Source: CAISDA01 sp050258555 | Lineage (GTDB): Bacteria > Bacteroidota > Ignavibacteria > UBA10030 > UBA8401 | Length of the DNA stretch: 18,236 nt | Assembly: GCA_050258555.1 (NCBI GenBank) | Contig: JBLMZA010000168.1 | Coordinates: 1 to 18,236, forward strand | Direction: 5' to 3' | In this document: positions 1 through 6,872 of the stretch, piece by piece | How positions within the stretch are numbered: position 1 is the first letter of the stretch | Layout of the letters: every line of letters starts with the position of its first letter | Translations under genes and position numbers: made by a program | Notes under the pieces: model-generated | Told to the model about the DNA's origin: nothing | The model's database searches: none | Seen by the model: the letters and a program-made list of their open reading frames with translations, nothing else

Positions 1-255
1 AAGGATGACGCCGGGAATGATCTCATCTCAAACCATGCCGATCTCAGCATTCACACATTACGGAAGCAATTCACTTTCAATTGTTTCAGAAACGGCGTGC
101 CGCTCGAGGTATGTTCGAAGCTTCTCGGGCATTCCTCCGTCAAAACCACGGAAAAATACTATACCTCCTGGGATACGCAGATGCTGCGTGATGGGTTAAA
201 AGTAAGCCGAAATGCGCTCAAGACGGGGAAGAAGCCAAAAACGAAAAAGCCGTAA
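1..255 (+). CDS. Tyrosine recombinase (integrase), C-terminal fragment
   Basis: This is the C-terminal 84 residues of a tyrosine site-specific recombinase. The reading frame is open from base 1 and ends at TAA 253-255, so the N-terminus lies outside the window. The conserved end of the catalytic domain is visible in order: HTLR (the HxxR box), LLGHSSVKTTEKYY (the second active-site His and the tyrosine nucleophile region), then a basic tail ending KTGKKPKTKKP. Enzymes of this family cut and rejoin DNA through a 3'-phosphotyrosine link and integrate or excise mobile elements. The HSSVKTTEKYY ending followed by a tryptophan (TSWD) resembles element and phage integrases more than the host XerC/XerD, by memory of the family. 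The gene reads toward the 3' end of tRNA-Asn 110 bp away, which supports an element integrase at a tRNA site. Whether the missing part is intact cannot be judged here. Confidence 0.85.
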   Translation, partial: KDDAGNDLISNHADLSIHTLRKQFTFNCFRNGVPLEVCSKLLGHSSVKTTEKYYTSWDTQMLRDGLKVSRNALKTGKKPKTKKP

Positions 256-262
256 CCGGTAG

Positions 263-294
263 GCTGTATGCGTACAGCACAAAAATAGCACAAA
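263..294. repeat. Small inverted repeat and direct repeats between integrase and tRNA
   Basis: Just after the integrase stop there is an inverted repeat GCTGTA-tgcg-TACAGC (263-278). It is followed by two direct copies of AGCACAAA at 276-283 and 287-294, spaced 11 bp apart, about one helical turn. Tyrosine integrases of tRNA-targeting elements often bind short repeats close to the attachment site, so these could be integrase or excisionase arm sites. The hairpin is not followed by a T-run, so it is not a convincing terminator. The repeats are seen directly; the role is inference. Confidence 0.35.
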
Positions 295-321
295 TTTTAT
301 AGAGCGGAGAGTGCGGAAAGG

Positions 322-359
322 CTTTAAAACACGTAAGCCCTTCAAATTGAAGGGCTTAC
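322..359 (-). terminator. Rho-independent terminator of tRNA-Asn
   Basis: A perfect 13-bp inverted repeat, arms GTAAGCCCTTCAA (333-345) and TTGAAGGGCTTAC (347-359), lies just beyond the 3' end of the tRNA. Read on the minus strand it is followed by GTGTTTTAAAG, a short T-run, so it most likely terminates the tRNA transcript. On the plus strand no T-run follows it. It lies between the integrase and the tRNA, so it would also stop tRNA transcription running antisense into the integrase. Confidence 0.65.
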
Positions 360-364
360 TGGTG

Positions 365-436
365 CTCCGCAGGTAGGGCTCGAACCTACAACCCCGTGAT
401 TAACAGTCACGTGCTCCACCATTGAGCTACTGCGGA
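365..436 (-). tRNA. tRNA-Asn (anticodon GTT)
   Basis: The minus strand folds as a complete 72-nt tRNA. The acceptor stem is TCCGCAG/CTGCGGA, the D-arm GCTC...GAGC, the anticodon stem CGTGA/TCACG with loop CTGTTAA (anticodon GTT, asparagine), and the T-arm GTAGG-TTCGAGC-CCTAC. The discriminator base is G. The following bases are CAC, so the terminal CCA is not encoded and must be added by nucleotidyltransferase. The 3' end faces the integrase, and 3' halves of tRNA genes are classic attB sites, so this gene is probably the insertion site and is left intact by integration. Confidence 0.95.
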
Positions 437-459
437 ATTTGCTTGCTGAAATGTTCTAA

Positions 460-488
460 AATATAGTCAATGCGGGGCCGAAAGTCAA
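460..488 (-). promoter_or_regulatory. Promoter of tRNA-Asn
   Basis: On the minus strand TTGACT (488-483) is separated by exactly 17 nt from TATATT (465-460). Each box differs from the sigma-70 consensus at one position. The predicted start, near 453, lies about 17 nt upstream of the mature tRNA 5' end at 436, which fits a stable-RNA promoter. Confidence 0.75.
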
Positions 489-547
489 GGAGATTTTCGG
501 AGGCCGGAAATTTTTTTGCCGCTTTTTCCGGCGCCCCGACACGAATT

Positions 548-1423
548 TCACGCCCGGACGTTCTTTTTCCCCACACTCTGCCGGAGATACTCGCCCATAT
601 CCGTGGGCCTGCGCCCCAAAAGCTGCCCAAGGACCGGATCCTTCGCGTTCAACAGCCCGCTTCGGATCACTTCTGCCACGGCCATCGCCCCGGCAATGGT
701 CTGCTCATCCAATCCGGCTTTCTCCAGATTCGACTCCAGCACGTCCAACGGCAGCTCGGTGTAAACGATCGTGCGGCCCACAACGTCCGACAGCATGCGC
801 GCCAGCTGCGTGAACGAATACGCCTCGGGTCCCGTGATTTCATAGATGGTCTTTTTGTGCGGCTCGGGATCGGCCAGCACTTCGGCCAGGGCCTCGGCGA
901 TGTCCATCCGCACGACGAAATTCACCTTCTCGTCCCCCGAGGCATACGCCCACTGCCCGGTTTCCAGCGCCGGCCCCATGAACATCGGCAGCACATCGGC
1001 ATAAAACGAATTCCTGAAGAATGTGAAGGGGATGCCGGTCGAGACAATGCGCTCTTCGGTCTGATAATGATCGGAACCGATCGGATTATCCGACGCGTCG
1101 GCCGCATGCAGGATGCTCGTATAGATGATGTGCCCCACACCGGAAGTGTTCGCGGCTTCGATCACGTTTCCATGCTGCGTCATGCGGTCCTGAAGATTGC
1201 TCGAGGAAATGAACAACAGTGTGTCGATGCCTTCCATCGCCGCTCGGAGTGAGTCGAGATTGAAATAATCGCCGATCCGCAGCCCGATCCCCCGCTCCTT
1301 CAACGCCCGGCCCTTTTCCTCGCTCCGCACCAGCGCCACAGGCTTCACATCCGGATGCTTCCGCTGAAGAAAGTCGATGACGCCGCTTCCCAAATGCCCG
1401 TTTGCTCCCGTGATCAGAATCAT
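548..1423 (-). CDS. qorB: NmrA-type NAD(P)H:quinone oxidoreductase (QorB-like)
   Basis: This 291-residue protein is an atypical short-chain dehydrogenase. It begins with a Rossmann dinucleotide-binding loop, MILITGANGHLGS (GxxGxxG). It then shows segments characteristic of E. coli QorB/YtfG: TLLFISSSN (about residues 68-76), QHGNVIEAAN and HIIYTSILHA (about 97-107). Length and order match QorB (about 286 residues). The family reduces quinones with NADPH in the cytoplasm and guards against reactive quinones. The start ATG at 1423-1421 is preceded by a purine-rich GGGGGAG ribosome-binding site. The gene stands alone on the minus strand, divergent from clpC. In E. coli the homologue lies beside a HxlR-type regulator gene (ytfH); no such gene is present here. 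A broader NmrA/SDR function is possible, but the QorB match is good. Confidence 0.85.
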   Translation of the reverse strand: MILITGANGHLGSGVIDFLQRKHPDVKPVALVRSEEKGRALKERGIGLRIGDYFNLDSLRAAMEGIDTLLFISSSNLQDRMTQHGNVIEAANTSGVGHIIYTSILHAADASDNPIGSDHYQTEERIVSTGIPFTFFRNSFYADVLPMFMGPALETGQWAYASGDEKVNFVVRMDIAEALAEVLADPEPHKKTIYEITGPEAYSFTQLARMLSDVVGRTIVYTELPLDVLESNLEKAGLDEQTIAGAMAVAEVIRSGLLNAKDPVLGQLLGRRPTDMGEYLRQSVGKKNVRA

Positions 1424-1544
1424 GGCTCCCCCTTTTTTTCACTCAATGCCGATTATGTGACGATCCACTCCGCGTCTTTCGCTTTTGAACATTCCTTTTG
1501 CGCAGAGAGTTCTTCCCCCCAATCGGGGACCGGAGGGCGTTTTC

Positions 1545-1573
1545 TTGACAGGCCCTGCCATTTTCTTTATATT
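1545..1573 (+). promoter_or_regulatory. Strong sigma-70 type promoter candidate
   Basis: TTGACA (1545-1550, perfect consensus) and TATATT (1568-1573, one mismatch) are spaced by 17 nt. The predicted start is near 1580, inside the inverted repeat at 1577-1593. The only annotated downstream gene on this strand is clpC, so the promoter probably makes a long-leader clpC mRNA, unless a short unrecognised RNA is produced. Confidence 0.6.
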
Positions 1574-1576
1574 GAT

Positions 1577-1593
1577 TGGTACTATTCGTACCA
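1577..1593. promoter_or_regulatory. Operator-like inverted repeat
   Basis: A perfect inverted repeat TGGTAC-tattc-GTACCA covers the predicted start of the plus-strand promoter. It also lies over the -35/spacer region of a weaker minus-strand candidate promoter (CTGGTA at 1594-1589, 17-nt spacer, TATAAA at 1571-1566) that could serve qorB. The placement fits a repressor acting on both directions. A HxlR-type regulator (the family associated with qorB in E. coli) is a plausible partner, but that is inference. Confidence 0.5.
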
Positions 1594-1717
1594 GTCCCGG
1601 CGTCTCAAGGATAGTGTCCTCGCCCGATGGAACGCACCATCGAAGGAGGACGTCTATAATAGAGCAGGAAATATAGAGCGGATGTCCGCGCCGGAGCGTC
1701 TTTTTGCGCTTCCTGTT

Positions 1718-1760
1718 GGTTAAACGCAACTTTGTTCAACCCGTCGGTGTTATAGTAACA
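1718..1760. promoter_or_regulatory. Paired inverted repeats upstream of clpC
   Basis: GGTTAAAC (1718-1725) and GTTCAACC (1734-1741) form an inverted repeat with 7 of 8 positions matching across an 8-nt spacer. Directly after it is TGTTA-tag-TAACA (1748-1760, perfect 5-bp arms), which contains a -10-like TATAGT. They lie about 95-137 bp before the clpC start and may be a stress-regulator site. They match neither the CIRCE element (TTAGCACTC-N9-GAGTGCTAA) nor the heptad repeat bound by CtsR. Confidence 0.3.
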
Positions 1761-1854
1761 AGAACGAAACACAGCGTCTTTACGAAAAAATTATGATGCG
1801 GAGACACGGAAACGACGAGCCCGCCGCATCTCACCTCTAGAAAAGGCATTACTA

Positions 1855-4410
1855 ATGGATGGAAATTTTTCAAATCGAGTGCAGGATGTCATTCGCCTCA
1901 GCCGCGAAGAAGCGCTCCGCCTGGGTCATGACTATATCGGCACGGAACATTTGCTGCTCGGCATCATCCGCGAGGGCGAAGGCATCGCCGTGAAGATTCT
2001 GCGCAACCTCGGCGTCGACCTTTACAAATTGAAAAAGGCCATCGAGGATACTGTCCGCACGTCAGGCGGCACGCTCACCATCGGAAACATTCCGCTGACA
2101 AAACAGGCCGAAAAGGTCCTGAAAATCACGTATCTGGAAGCGAAACTCTATAAATCGGACGTCATCGGAACCGAACACCTGCTGCTTTCGCTGTTGAGGG
2201 ACGACGATAATATCGCGGCGCAGATCATGCACCAGTTTGAAGTCCATTACGACAAGGTGCGCTCAGAGCTCGATAATATCATCAGCGGCAAGCCCTCGAC
2301 GCCCCAGCCCTCGCAGCCGGCGCCGGGACAGGAAAAGAAGGCCGAAAAGTCGAAGACGCCTGTCTTGGATAATTTCGGGCGCGATCTGACGAAGCTCGCC
2401 TCGGAAAACAAGCTCGATCCCGTGGTGGGCCGCGAAAAGGAAATCGAACGCGTGGCGCAGGTGCTCTCGCGCCGCAAGAAGAATAATCCCGTGCTGATCG
2501 GCGAACCGGGCGTGGGAAAGACCGCGATCGCCGAAGGACTCGCCATCCGCATCATCAACAAGAAAGTCTCGCGCATACTGCATGATAAGCGCGTGGTCAC
2601 ATTGGATCTGGCGGCACTGGTTGCCGGAACGAAATACCGCGGACAGTTCGAAGAACGCATGAAGGCGGTCATGAATGAGCTCGAGAAGGCGAAGGATGTG
2701 ATCCTCTTCATCGACGAGCTCCACACGATCGTCGGCGCGGGCGGCGCGTCGGGATCGCTCGACGCCTCGAACATGTTCAAGCCCGCTCTTTCCCGCGGCG
2801 AACTGCAGTGCATCGGCGCCACGACATTGGACGAGTACCGGCAGTATATCGAAAAGGACGGCGCCCTGGATCGCCGGTTCCAGAAGATCATGGTCGATCC
2901 GACTTCGGTCGAGGATACGATCCTGATTCTGAACAACATCAAATCGAAGTACGAAGAGCACCACGGCGTGCGCTATTCGGAAAAGGCGATCGAGGCGGCG
3001 GTGAAGCTCTCCGACCGCTACATCACGGACCGCAATCTGCCCGATAAGGCGATCGACGTGCTGGATGAAGCCGGCGCGCGCGTCCATCTTTCGAATATCG
3101 TCGTACCGAAGGAAATCCTTCAGCTCGAAGAAGAGATCGACAAGATCAAGCAGTCGAAAAACCAGGTCGTGAAGAACCAGAATTTCGAGGAAGCGGCCCG
3201 CCTGCGCGATCTGGAAAAGAAGCTGCTCTCCGATCTCGAAATCGCCAAGCGCGAATGGGAATTGAAGAGCCAGCACACGATCTACGATGTGGACGAGGAA
3301 AAGATCTCGGATGTCGTGGCGATGATGACGGGCATTCCCGTCAATAAGGTGGCGGAATCGGAAAACGAAAAGCTCCTCAAGATGGATGCGATCCTCAAAA
3401 GCCAGATCATCGGACAGGACGAGGCCGTCACGAAGCTCACGAAAGCCATCCGCCGCACGCGCGCCGGACTCAAGGATCCGAAGCGTCCGATCGGCTCGTT
3501 CATCTTCCTCGGGCCCACGGGCGTCGGAAAAACCGAAATGGCCAAGGTGCTCGCCAAATACTTATTCGATGCCGACGACGCACTGATCCGCATCGATATG
3601 AGCGAGTATATGGAAAAATTATCGGTCTCGCGCCTGGTCGGCGCGCCTCCGGGATACGTCGGATACGAAGAAGGCGGACAGCTCACAGAAAAAGTGCGCC
3701 GCAAACCGTATTCGGTCGTTCTTCTGGATGAAATCGAGAAGGCGCATCCGGATGTCTACAACATCCTGCTTCAGGTGTTGGACGACGGTATGCTCACAGA
3801 CAGCCTCGGACACCGGGTCGATTTCAAGAATACGATTCTCATCATGACGTCGAATATCGGCGCCCGCGACATCAAGGGCACGAAGGGATTCGGCTTCGGC
3901 GAAGAGAACGTCTCCGACAAGTACAAGCAGATGAAAAGCACGGTCGAAGAGGCCATGAAGCGCGTCTTCAACCCCGAGTTCCTCAACCGCGTCGACGATA
4001 CGATCGTCTTCCATCAGCTGGAAAAGACGGACATCATGCGCATCATCGACATACAGACGAAGGAGCTCTTCAAGCGCATGAGCTCGATGAACATCTCGAT
4101 CGAGATGAACAAGCAGGCGAAGGAATTCCTGGCAGACAAGGGCTACGATCCGGTCTTCGGAGCGCGTCCTCTGCGCCGGGCGCTGCAGAAGTTCGTCGAA
4201 GATCCGGTGGCCGAAGAGATCCTGAAGGGCAAGTTCGGCGAAGGAAGCGTGATCAAGGTATCGTTCAACAAGAAGAAGGAAGAGCTGCGCTTTACCGAAG
4301 GCAATCCGAACAAGGGCGGCGTCGAAACTCCCGAGGCGACGGAAGAAGCCGACGAGCAGACGCCGACGCAGGATCTTGCTGCCGAGACATCGCGCGAAGA
4401 TCAGGTGTAG
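1855..4410 (+). CDS. clpC: ATP-dependent Clp protease ATPase subunit ClpC
   Basis: This 851-residue AAA+ unfoldase feeds proteins into the ClpP peptidase chamber in the cytosol. It starts with a double Clp-N domain (about 1-145; DYIGTEHLLL and its second copy VIGTEHLLL) and a Pro/Lys-rich linker (145-168). The first AAA+ module has Walker A GEPGVGKT (216-223), Walker B ILFIDE (283-288) and GATTLDEYR. A UVR-type coiled-coil middle domain follows (about 423-462, NFEEAARLRDLE), which marks ClpC rather than ClpA or ClpB. The second AAA+ module has Walker A GPTGVGKT (553-560) and Walker B VVLLDE (621-626). A GF-containing loop (TKGFGFG) stands where the ClpP-docking VGF/LGF tripeptide sits in relatives. 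The acidic, Glu/Thr-rich C-terminal tail is not conserved in the family. The start ATG has only a weak AAAGG upstream. It is monocistronic, with its own terminator. Confidence 0.97.
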   Translation: MDGNFSNRVQDVIRLSREEALRLGHDYIGTEHLLLGIIREGEGIAVKILRNLGVDLYKLKKAIEDTVRTSGGTLTIGNIPLTKQAEKVLKITYLEAKLYKSDVIGTEHLLLSLLRDDDNIAAQIMHQFEVHYDKVRSELDNIISGKPSTPQPSQPAPGQEKKAEKSKTPVLDNFGRDLTKLASENKLDPVVGREKEIERVAQVLSRRKKNNPVLIGEPGVGKTAIAEGLAIRIINKKVSRILHDKRVVTLDLAALVAGTKYRGQFEERMKAVMNELEKAKDVILFIDELHTIVGAGGASGSLDASNMFKPALSRGELQCIGATTLDEYRQYIEKDGALDRRFQKIMVDPTSVEDTILILNNIKSKYEEHHGVRYSEKAIEAAVKLSDRYITDRNLPDKAIDVLDEAGARVHLSNIVVPKEILQLEEEIDKIKQSKNQVVKNQNFEEAARLRDLEKKLLSDLEIAKREWELKSQHTIYDVDEEKISDVVAMMTGIPVNKVAESENEKLLKMDAILKSQIIGQDEAVTKLTKAIRRTRAGLKDPKRPIGSFIFLGPTGVGKTEMAKVLAKYLFDADDALIRIDMSEYMEKLSVSRLVGAPPGYVGYEEGGQLTEKVRRKPYSVVLLDEIEKAHPDVYNILLQVLDDGMLTDSLGHRVDFKNTILIMTSNIGARDIKGTKGFGFGEENVSDKYKQMKSTVEEAMKRVFNPEFLNRVDDTIVFHQLEKTDIMRIIDIQTKELFKRMSSMNISIEMNKQAKEFLADKGYDPVFGARPLRRALQKFVEDPVAEEILKGKFGEGSVIKVSFNKKKEELRFTEGNPNKGGVETPEATEEADEQTPTQDLAAETSREDQV

Positions 4411-4476
4411 TTATTTTTCCCAACTCCAGGCTGGTAACTTCTGACTGTAGTATCCTGTTGATTAGTTGAGAGAGAG

Positions 4477-4522
4477 CGGCCGGTGCGACAGAAATACTGT
4501 CGTATCGGCCGTTTTTATTTTT
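4477..4522 (+). terminator. Rho-independent terminator of clpC
   Basis: A strong two-part hairpin has arms CGGCCG (4477-4482) with CGGCCG (4506-4511), and CGACAG (4486-4491) with CTGTCG (4497-4502), around an AAATA loop. It is followed at once by TTTTTATTTTT (4512-4522). It lies 66 bp after the clpC stop and overlaps the last codon of the convergent DUF1207 gene. On the minus strand no T-run follows, so it works for clpC only. Confidence 0.9.
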
Positions 4523-5348
4523 AAAAATCGAAGTAGAGTCCGATCGAGGCGCGGCTCGCTCTCGTGCCGGTGAACTGCCCGCGCTCGTCGAGTCCCGTCT
4601 GGTAATTGATGGCGGCGCGCACGGCGCGCGTGGTCGATCCGGAGGCGGCAAGCTTCAGACCCAGCTGATAATTCTGCGTCGTAGCGAAGGAGGATTCGCC
4701 GCGCCATTTGATGTCGGCGCCGCAATAGACAAAGAGTCCGGGCGCGATCGGGTAATTGAGCGCTTCCAGTCCCGCTTCATAGATCATCGTTCCGTCTCTG
4801 TGCGTATCGATGATGAACGTATAGTTATAAAAGAATCCCGCATAGACAAACCCGCCGAGCCCCTCGACATCCTTCACGGCAAAAAGCTCGATGTAGTCTC
4901 GCACGTAATTGATCGAATGCCCCATCTTCCGCACTTCAAAGGCGTCATCCATCAGATGCTGGCTCGTGTGTCCGATGCCCGCCCGGAGCGCCCATGCGGG
5001 CGCGAGCCGGATGTCGGCAAGCACATCGACGTAATAGTCGCCGTTGGTGACGACAAACTGATGCTCGGCCGCGGAAAGATTCGTATAGAATGTTCCGGCA
5101 AGAAGGATCTGCACGCGCCGCGCGGCGCCATCATAGGCAACTTCCGCCAGCGGCACGATTGCGCCCAGGCTTCCCGCATACATATTCTCATCGAGCATCT
5201 TGACGAGCGACATGCGGTGCTCGCGCTGATTGGCCGTAAAGGGACCAATGACGCGTTCAGAAGGCAGGATGGTCAGATCCGCCGGCTGAAGGATGGAAGG
5301 ACACACAAGCATGAGCGCGCAGAAGAGAATGGTCGGAAGTGTCTTCAT
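4521..5348 (-). CDS. DUF1207-like outer-membrane protein
   Basis: The product is 275 residues. The N-terminus (MKTLPTILFCALMLVCPS) is a signal peptide with one basic residue and a hydrophobic core. The mature part is rich in alternating aromatic and polar residues typical of beta-strands (GDYYVDVLADIRL, FVYAGFFYNYTF) and ends SIGLYFDF with a terminal Phe, as in outer-membrane barrels. The pattern of ERVIGPFTANQREHRMS near the start, then GHTSQHLMDD and SINYVRDYIELFA, matches my memory of DUF1207 proteins, whose function is unknown. It is the last gene of a minus-strand run and starts 57 bp after the DUF2279 gene. No Shine-Dalgarno is visible, so expression may depend on coupling or a separate promoter. 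The family call is moderate; the barrel and secretion calls are firmer. Confidence 0.7.
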   Translation of the reverse strand: MKTLPTILFCALMLVCPSILQPADLTILPSERVIGPFTANQREHRMSLVKMLDENMYAGSLGAIVPLAEVAYDGAARRVQILLAGTFYTNLSAAEHQFVVTNGDYYVDVLADIRLAPAWALRAGIGHTSQHLMDDAFEVRKMGHSINYVRDYIELFAVKDVEGLGGFVYAGFFYNYTFIIDTHRDGTMIYEAGLEALNYPIAPGLFVYCGADIKWRGESSFATTQNYQLGLKLAASGSTTRAVRAAINYQTGLDERGQFTGTRASRASIGLYFDF

Positions 5349-5405
5349 GATAGGTCAAAGATACCAAAAGAGGGTGAAGATTGCCAGCACGCGCTGCATG
5401 GAGTG

Positions 5406-6422
5406 TTAATTGAGAATGAAGGGCTTTGCCTGCACTTTTTCTCCCCCAATGTAGCGCAGCCCCGGCGCAGGATAGTGGAAGCGGTCGAGCAGACGCACGA
5501 CCATGGCCCAGGTATCGTTGGCGATATCGAACGAGCTGAGATTGTAATCGAGCGAGACGGCGAACTTGTGCTTCGCATGCACCATGTCGTCTCCGTAGGA
5601 GACGTTCGTGGCGCCGTAGCCCACGGCCAGGTTCAGGAACTTCGGCCAGTAACGCGCCATGCCCTCGGGCAGCACCTCTTTCATGTTGACAGAAAGCCAA
5701 TAGATGTGTCCGCTGTAATCGTGGCTCAGGCCCCAGTCCTGATCCGGACGCTCGTAGGCGGCGGTCGGATAATAGCTCCATTTGAACGTGAAATTCTGCA
5801 GCGCCGGCACGCGGATCTGCGCATAGGCATAGCCCATGCCGAGGAAGTTTGCCGCGAGATCGTAGCTCGAGAAGCCGTACTTGGCAAAGCCGTCCATCAT
5901 CTCGATCGAGATCGCATGCGCCGCCGGCACCGCAAGCGCCGTCCAGAATGCGGTCTTGTCCGAATAGTCGGCCCACTTCATGAGATCGTAAAAGGTGTGG
6001 AAATACACGTAGGAGGTGAAGAAGTGCCCGCACTTGTCGACGCCGAGGCTGTAATTCGTGAAGCCGCCGTCGTTCTTGTAGAGGAACTTGTGGGGCTTGT
6101 AGAGATAATCGTCGCGCCACCACCATTCATATTCCAGGAGCACGATGGGGATGGAAAAGGCCAGTGTCGCGCCCAGGGCCAGAGGCTTGCGCTTGAAGAT
6201 CCAGAATGTGCGTTCGGGAGACGACGGTGATGATGATGAGGCCGGAAGAGGTTCGACGACAGAAAGGGAATCGGAAAGGGATGCCGCCGGTGCAGCGGCA
6301 GGAGTCGCGCTGAGCGCCGTGTCGCCGCTGCATGCGGAAGCAGGATGTTCTCCTGCCGCCGCATGAAGCGGAAGTGCAACACAGCCGACACTAAGCCAAA
6401 GAAGCAGGAATGAGAGTTTCAC
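5406..6422 (-). CDS. DUF2279 (YfiM-like) exported protein
   Basis: This protein has 338 residues from the GTG at 6422-6420. The N-terminus (VKLSFLLLWLSVGCVALP) is a signal peptide. SVGC could be a lipobox, but position -3 is Ser rather than the usual Leu, so a lipoprotein is uncertain. A low-complexity Ala/Ser/Pro linker (about 21-67) follows, then a hydrophobic segment LALGATLAFSIPIVLLEYEWW. The diagnostic block is GVDKCGHFFTSYVYFHTFYD, which carries the D-K-x-G-H signature of YfiM/DUF2279. Its function is unknown; family members are envelope proteins. The C-terminal half, rich in Trp and Tyr, may pack as beta-strands. The reading frame continues upstream to 6719, but there it overlaps apaG entirely, so the GTG 7 nt after the apaG stop is preferred; another GTG at 6446 is possible. 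No clear ribosome-binding site precedes it, which fits coupling to apaG. Confidence 0.75.
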   Translation of the reverse strand: MKLSFLLLWLSVGCVALPLHAAAGEHPASACSGDTALSATPAAAPAASLSDSLSVVEPLPASSSSPSSPERTFWIFKRKPLALGATLAFSIPIVLLEYEWWWRDDYLYKPHKFLYKNDGGFTNYSLGVDKCGHFFTSYVYFHTFYDLMKWADYSDKTAFWTALAVPAAHAISIEMMDGFAKYGFSSYDLAANFLGMGYAYAQIRVPALQNFTFKWSYYPTAAYERPDQDWGLSHDYSGHIYWLSVNMKEVLPEGMARYWPKFLNLAVGYGATNVSYGDDMVHAKHKFAVSLDYNLSSFDIANDTWAMVVRLLDRFHYPAPGLRYIGGEKVQAKPFILN

Positions 6423-6429
6423 GAACGTG

Positions 6430-6816
6430 TCAGTTTGCGTAGGCACGAAGCTGGAAGCGCGGAATGGCCACATCGAACTCTTCGCCGTTTTCGCGCCTGA
6501 ACCGATAGGTGCCTTCCATGGAGCCGTCAAACGATTCGAGAGAACAGAAACTATTGTATTCATGAGCGTCGTTCGGCTGTATAATCGGCTGACGCCCCAC
6601 CACACCCTCTCCCTCCACTTCTTCCACCACATCCGTATCCGCCTGGGCGATGTACCAATGACGGCGCAGAAGCTGCACCGTATCGCTGCCGTTATTTTCG
6701 ATGCGTATGAAATACGCAAAGACGAATTTATGATTGATGGGTGCTGAGTGCCTCTCCAGAAACATCGAATGTACGTGCACGGTGATATCTGCTGTTGTCG
6801 CGCTGTAGATCGTCAT
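6430..6816 (-). CDS. apaG: ApaG family protein
   Basis: The product has 128 residues, the standard length for ApaG, and the whole conserved pattern is present: FAYFIRIENNGSDTVQLLRRHW, then VEEVEGEGVVGRQPIIQPND, then a final FDVAIPRFQLRAY. ApaG is a small single-domain beta-sandwich of the fibronectin type III fold. In enterobacteria it was linked to Co2+ resistance and Mg2+ efflux, and its gene sits with the diadenosine tetraphosphatase apaH, but the biochemical role is unsettled. Here its upstream partner is a Nudix hydrolase, a family that includes dinucleoside polyphosphate hydrolases, so the apaG-apaH logic may be kept with another enzyme (inference). It is preceded by an ideal ribosome-binding site and lies 56 bp after the Nudix stop. 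Confidence 0.95.
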   Translation of the reverse strand: MTIYSATTADITVHVHSMFLERHSAPINHKFVFAYFIRIENNGSDTVQLLRRHWYIAQADTDVVEEVEGEGVVGRQPIIQPNDAHEYNSFCSLESFDGSMEGTYRFRRENGEEFDVAIPRFQLRAYAN

Positions 6817-6838
6817 ATTCCCTCCTTATGTAGTAAGG
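6817..6838 (-). promoter_or_regulatory. apaG Shine-Dalgarno with overlapping hairpin
   Basis: On the minus strand AGGAGG (6826-6821) stands 4 nt before the apaG ATG, a textbook site that fixes this start. A small perfect inverted repeat, CCTTA-CTACA-TAAGG in the mRNA (6838-6824), uses the first bases of the AGGAGG in its stem. Folding would partly hide the site and could moderate translation; with only 5 bp the effect may be slight. Confidence 0.55.
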
Positions 6839-6872
6839 CGGCAAGGCGACCCCTCTTTCACATCGCCGACTT

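Larger units (their letters stand above)
1424..1854. promoter_or_regulatory. Intergenic regulatory region between qorB and clpC
   Basis: A 431-bp gap separates two divergent genes and holds no convincing coding sequence. The short open frames inside it (up to 96 codons) have no recognisable family and overlap each other. It contains a strong plus-strand promoter candidate (1545-1573), an operator-like inverted repeat (1577-1593), a second imperfect inverted repeat (1718-1741) and a small one (1748-1760). A transcript from the first promoter would give clpC a leader of about 275 nt. Confidence 0.5.

Noticed and set aside
508..537. Inverted repeat GCCGGAAA...TTTCCGGC after qorB as a terminator
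   Set aside because: The loop is long and no T-run follows on the minus strand, so it is not convincing.
470..1252. A 260-codon plus-strand open frame
   Set aside because: It is antisense to qorB and would run through the tRNA-Asn promoter; it has no recognisable motifs.
1439..1729. Open frames of 63-122 codons on both strands in the qorB-clpC gap
   Set aside because: They overlap each other and the promoter, lack ribosome-binding sites and show no known family.
1793..1840. A 15-codon frame (MMRRHGNDEPAASHL) just before clpC as a leader peptide
   Set aside because: It has no ribosome-binding site and no paired attenuator hairpins; one short frame in a leader is expected by chance.
4800..6230. 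A 476-codon plus-strand open frame
   Set aside because: It is the antisense shadow of the DUF1207 and DUF2279 genes, with no family resemblance.
6423..6719. Upstream extension of the DUF2279 gene to the ATG at 6719
   Set aside because: The added residues lie wholly inside apaG in another frame, and the signal peptide begins only at the GTG at 6422.
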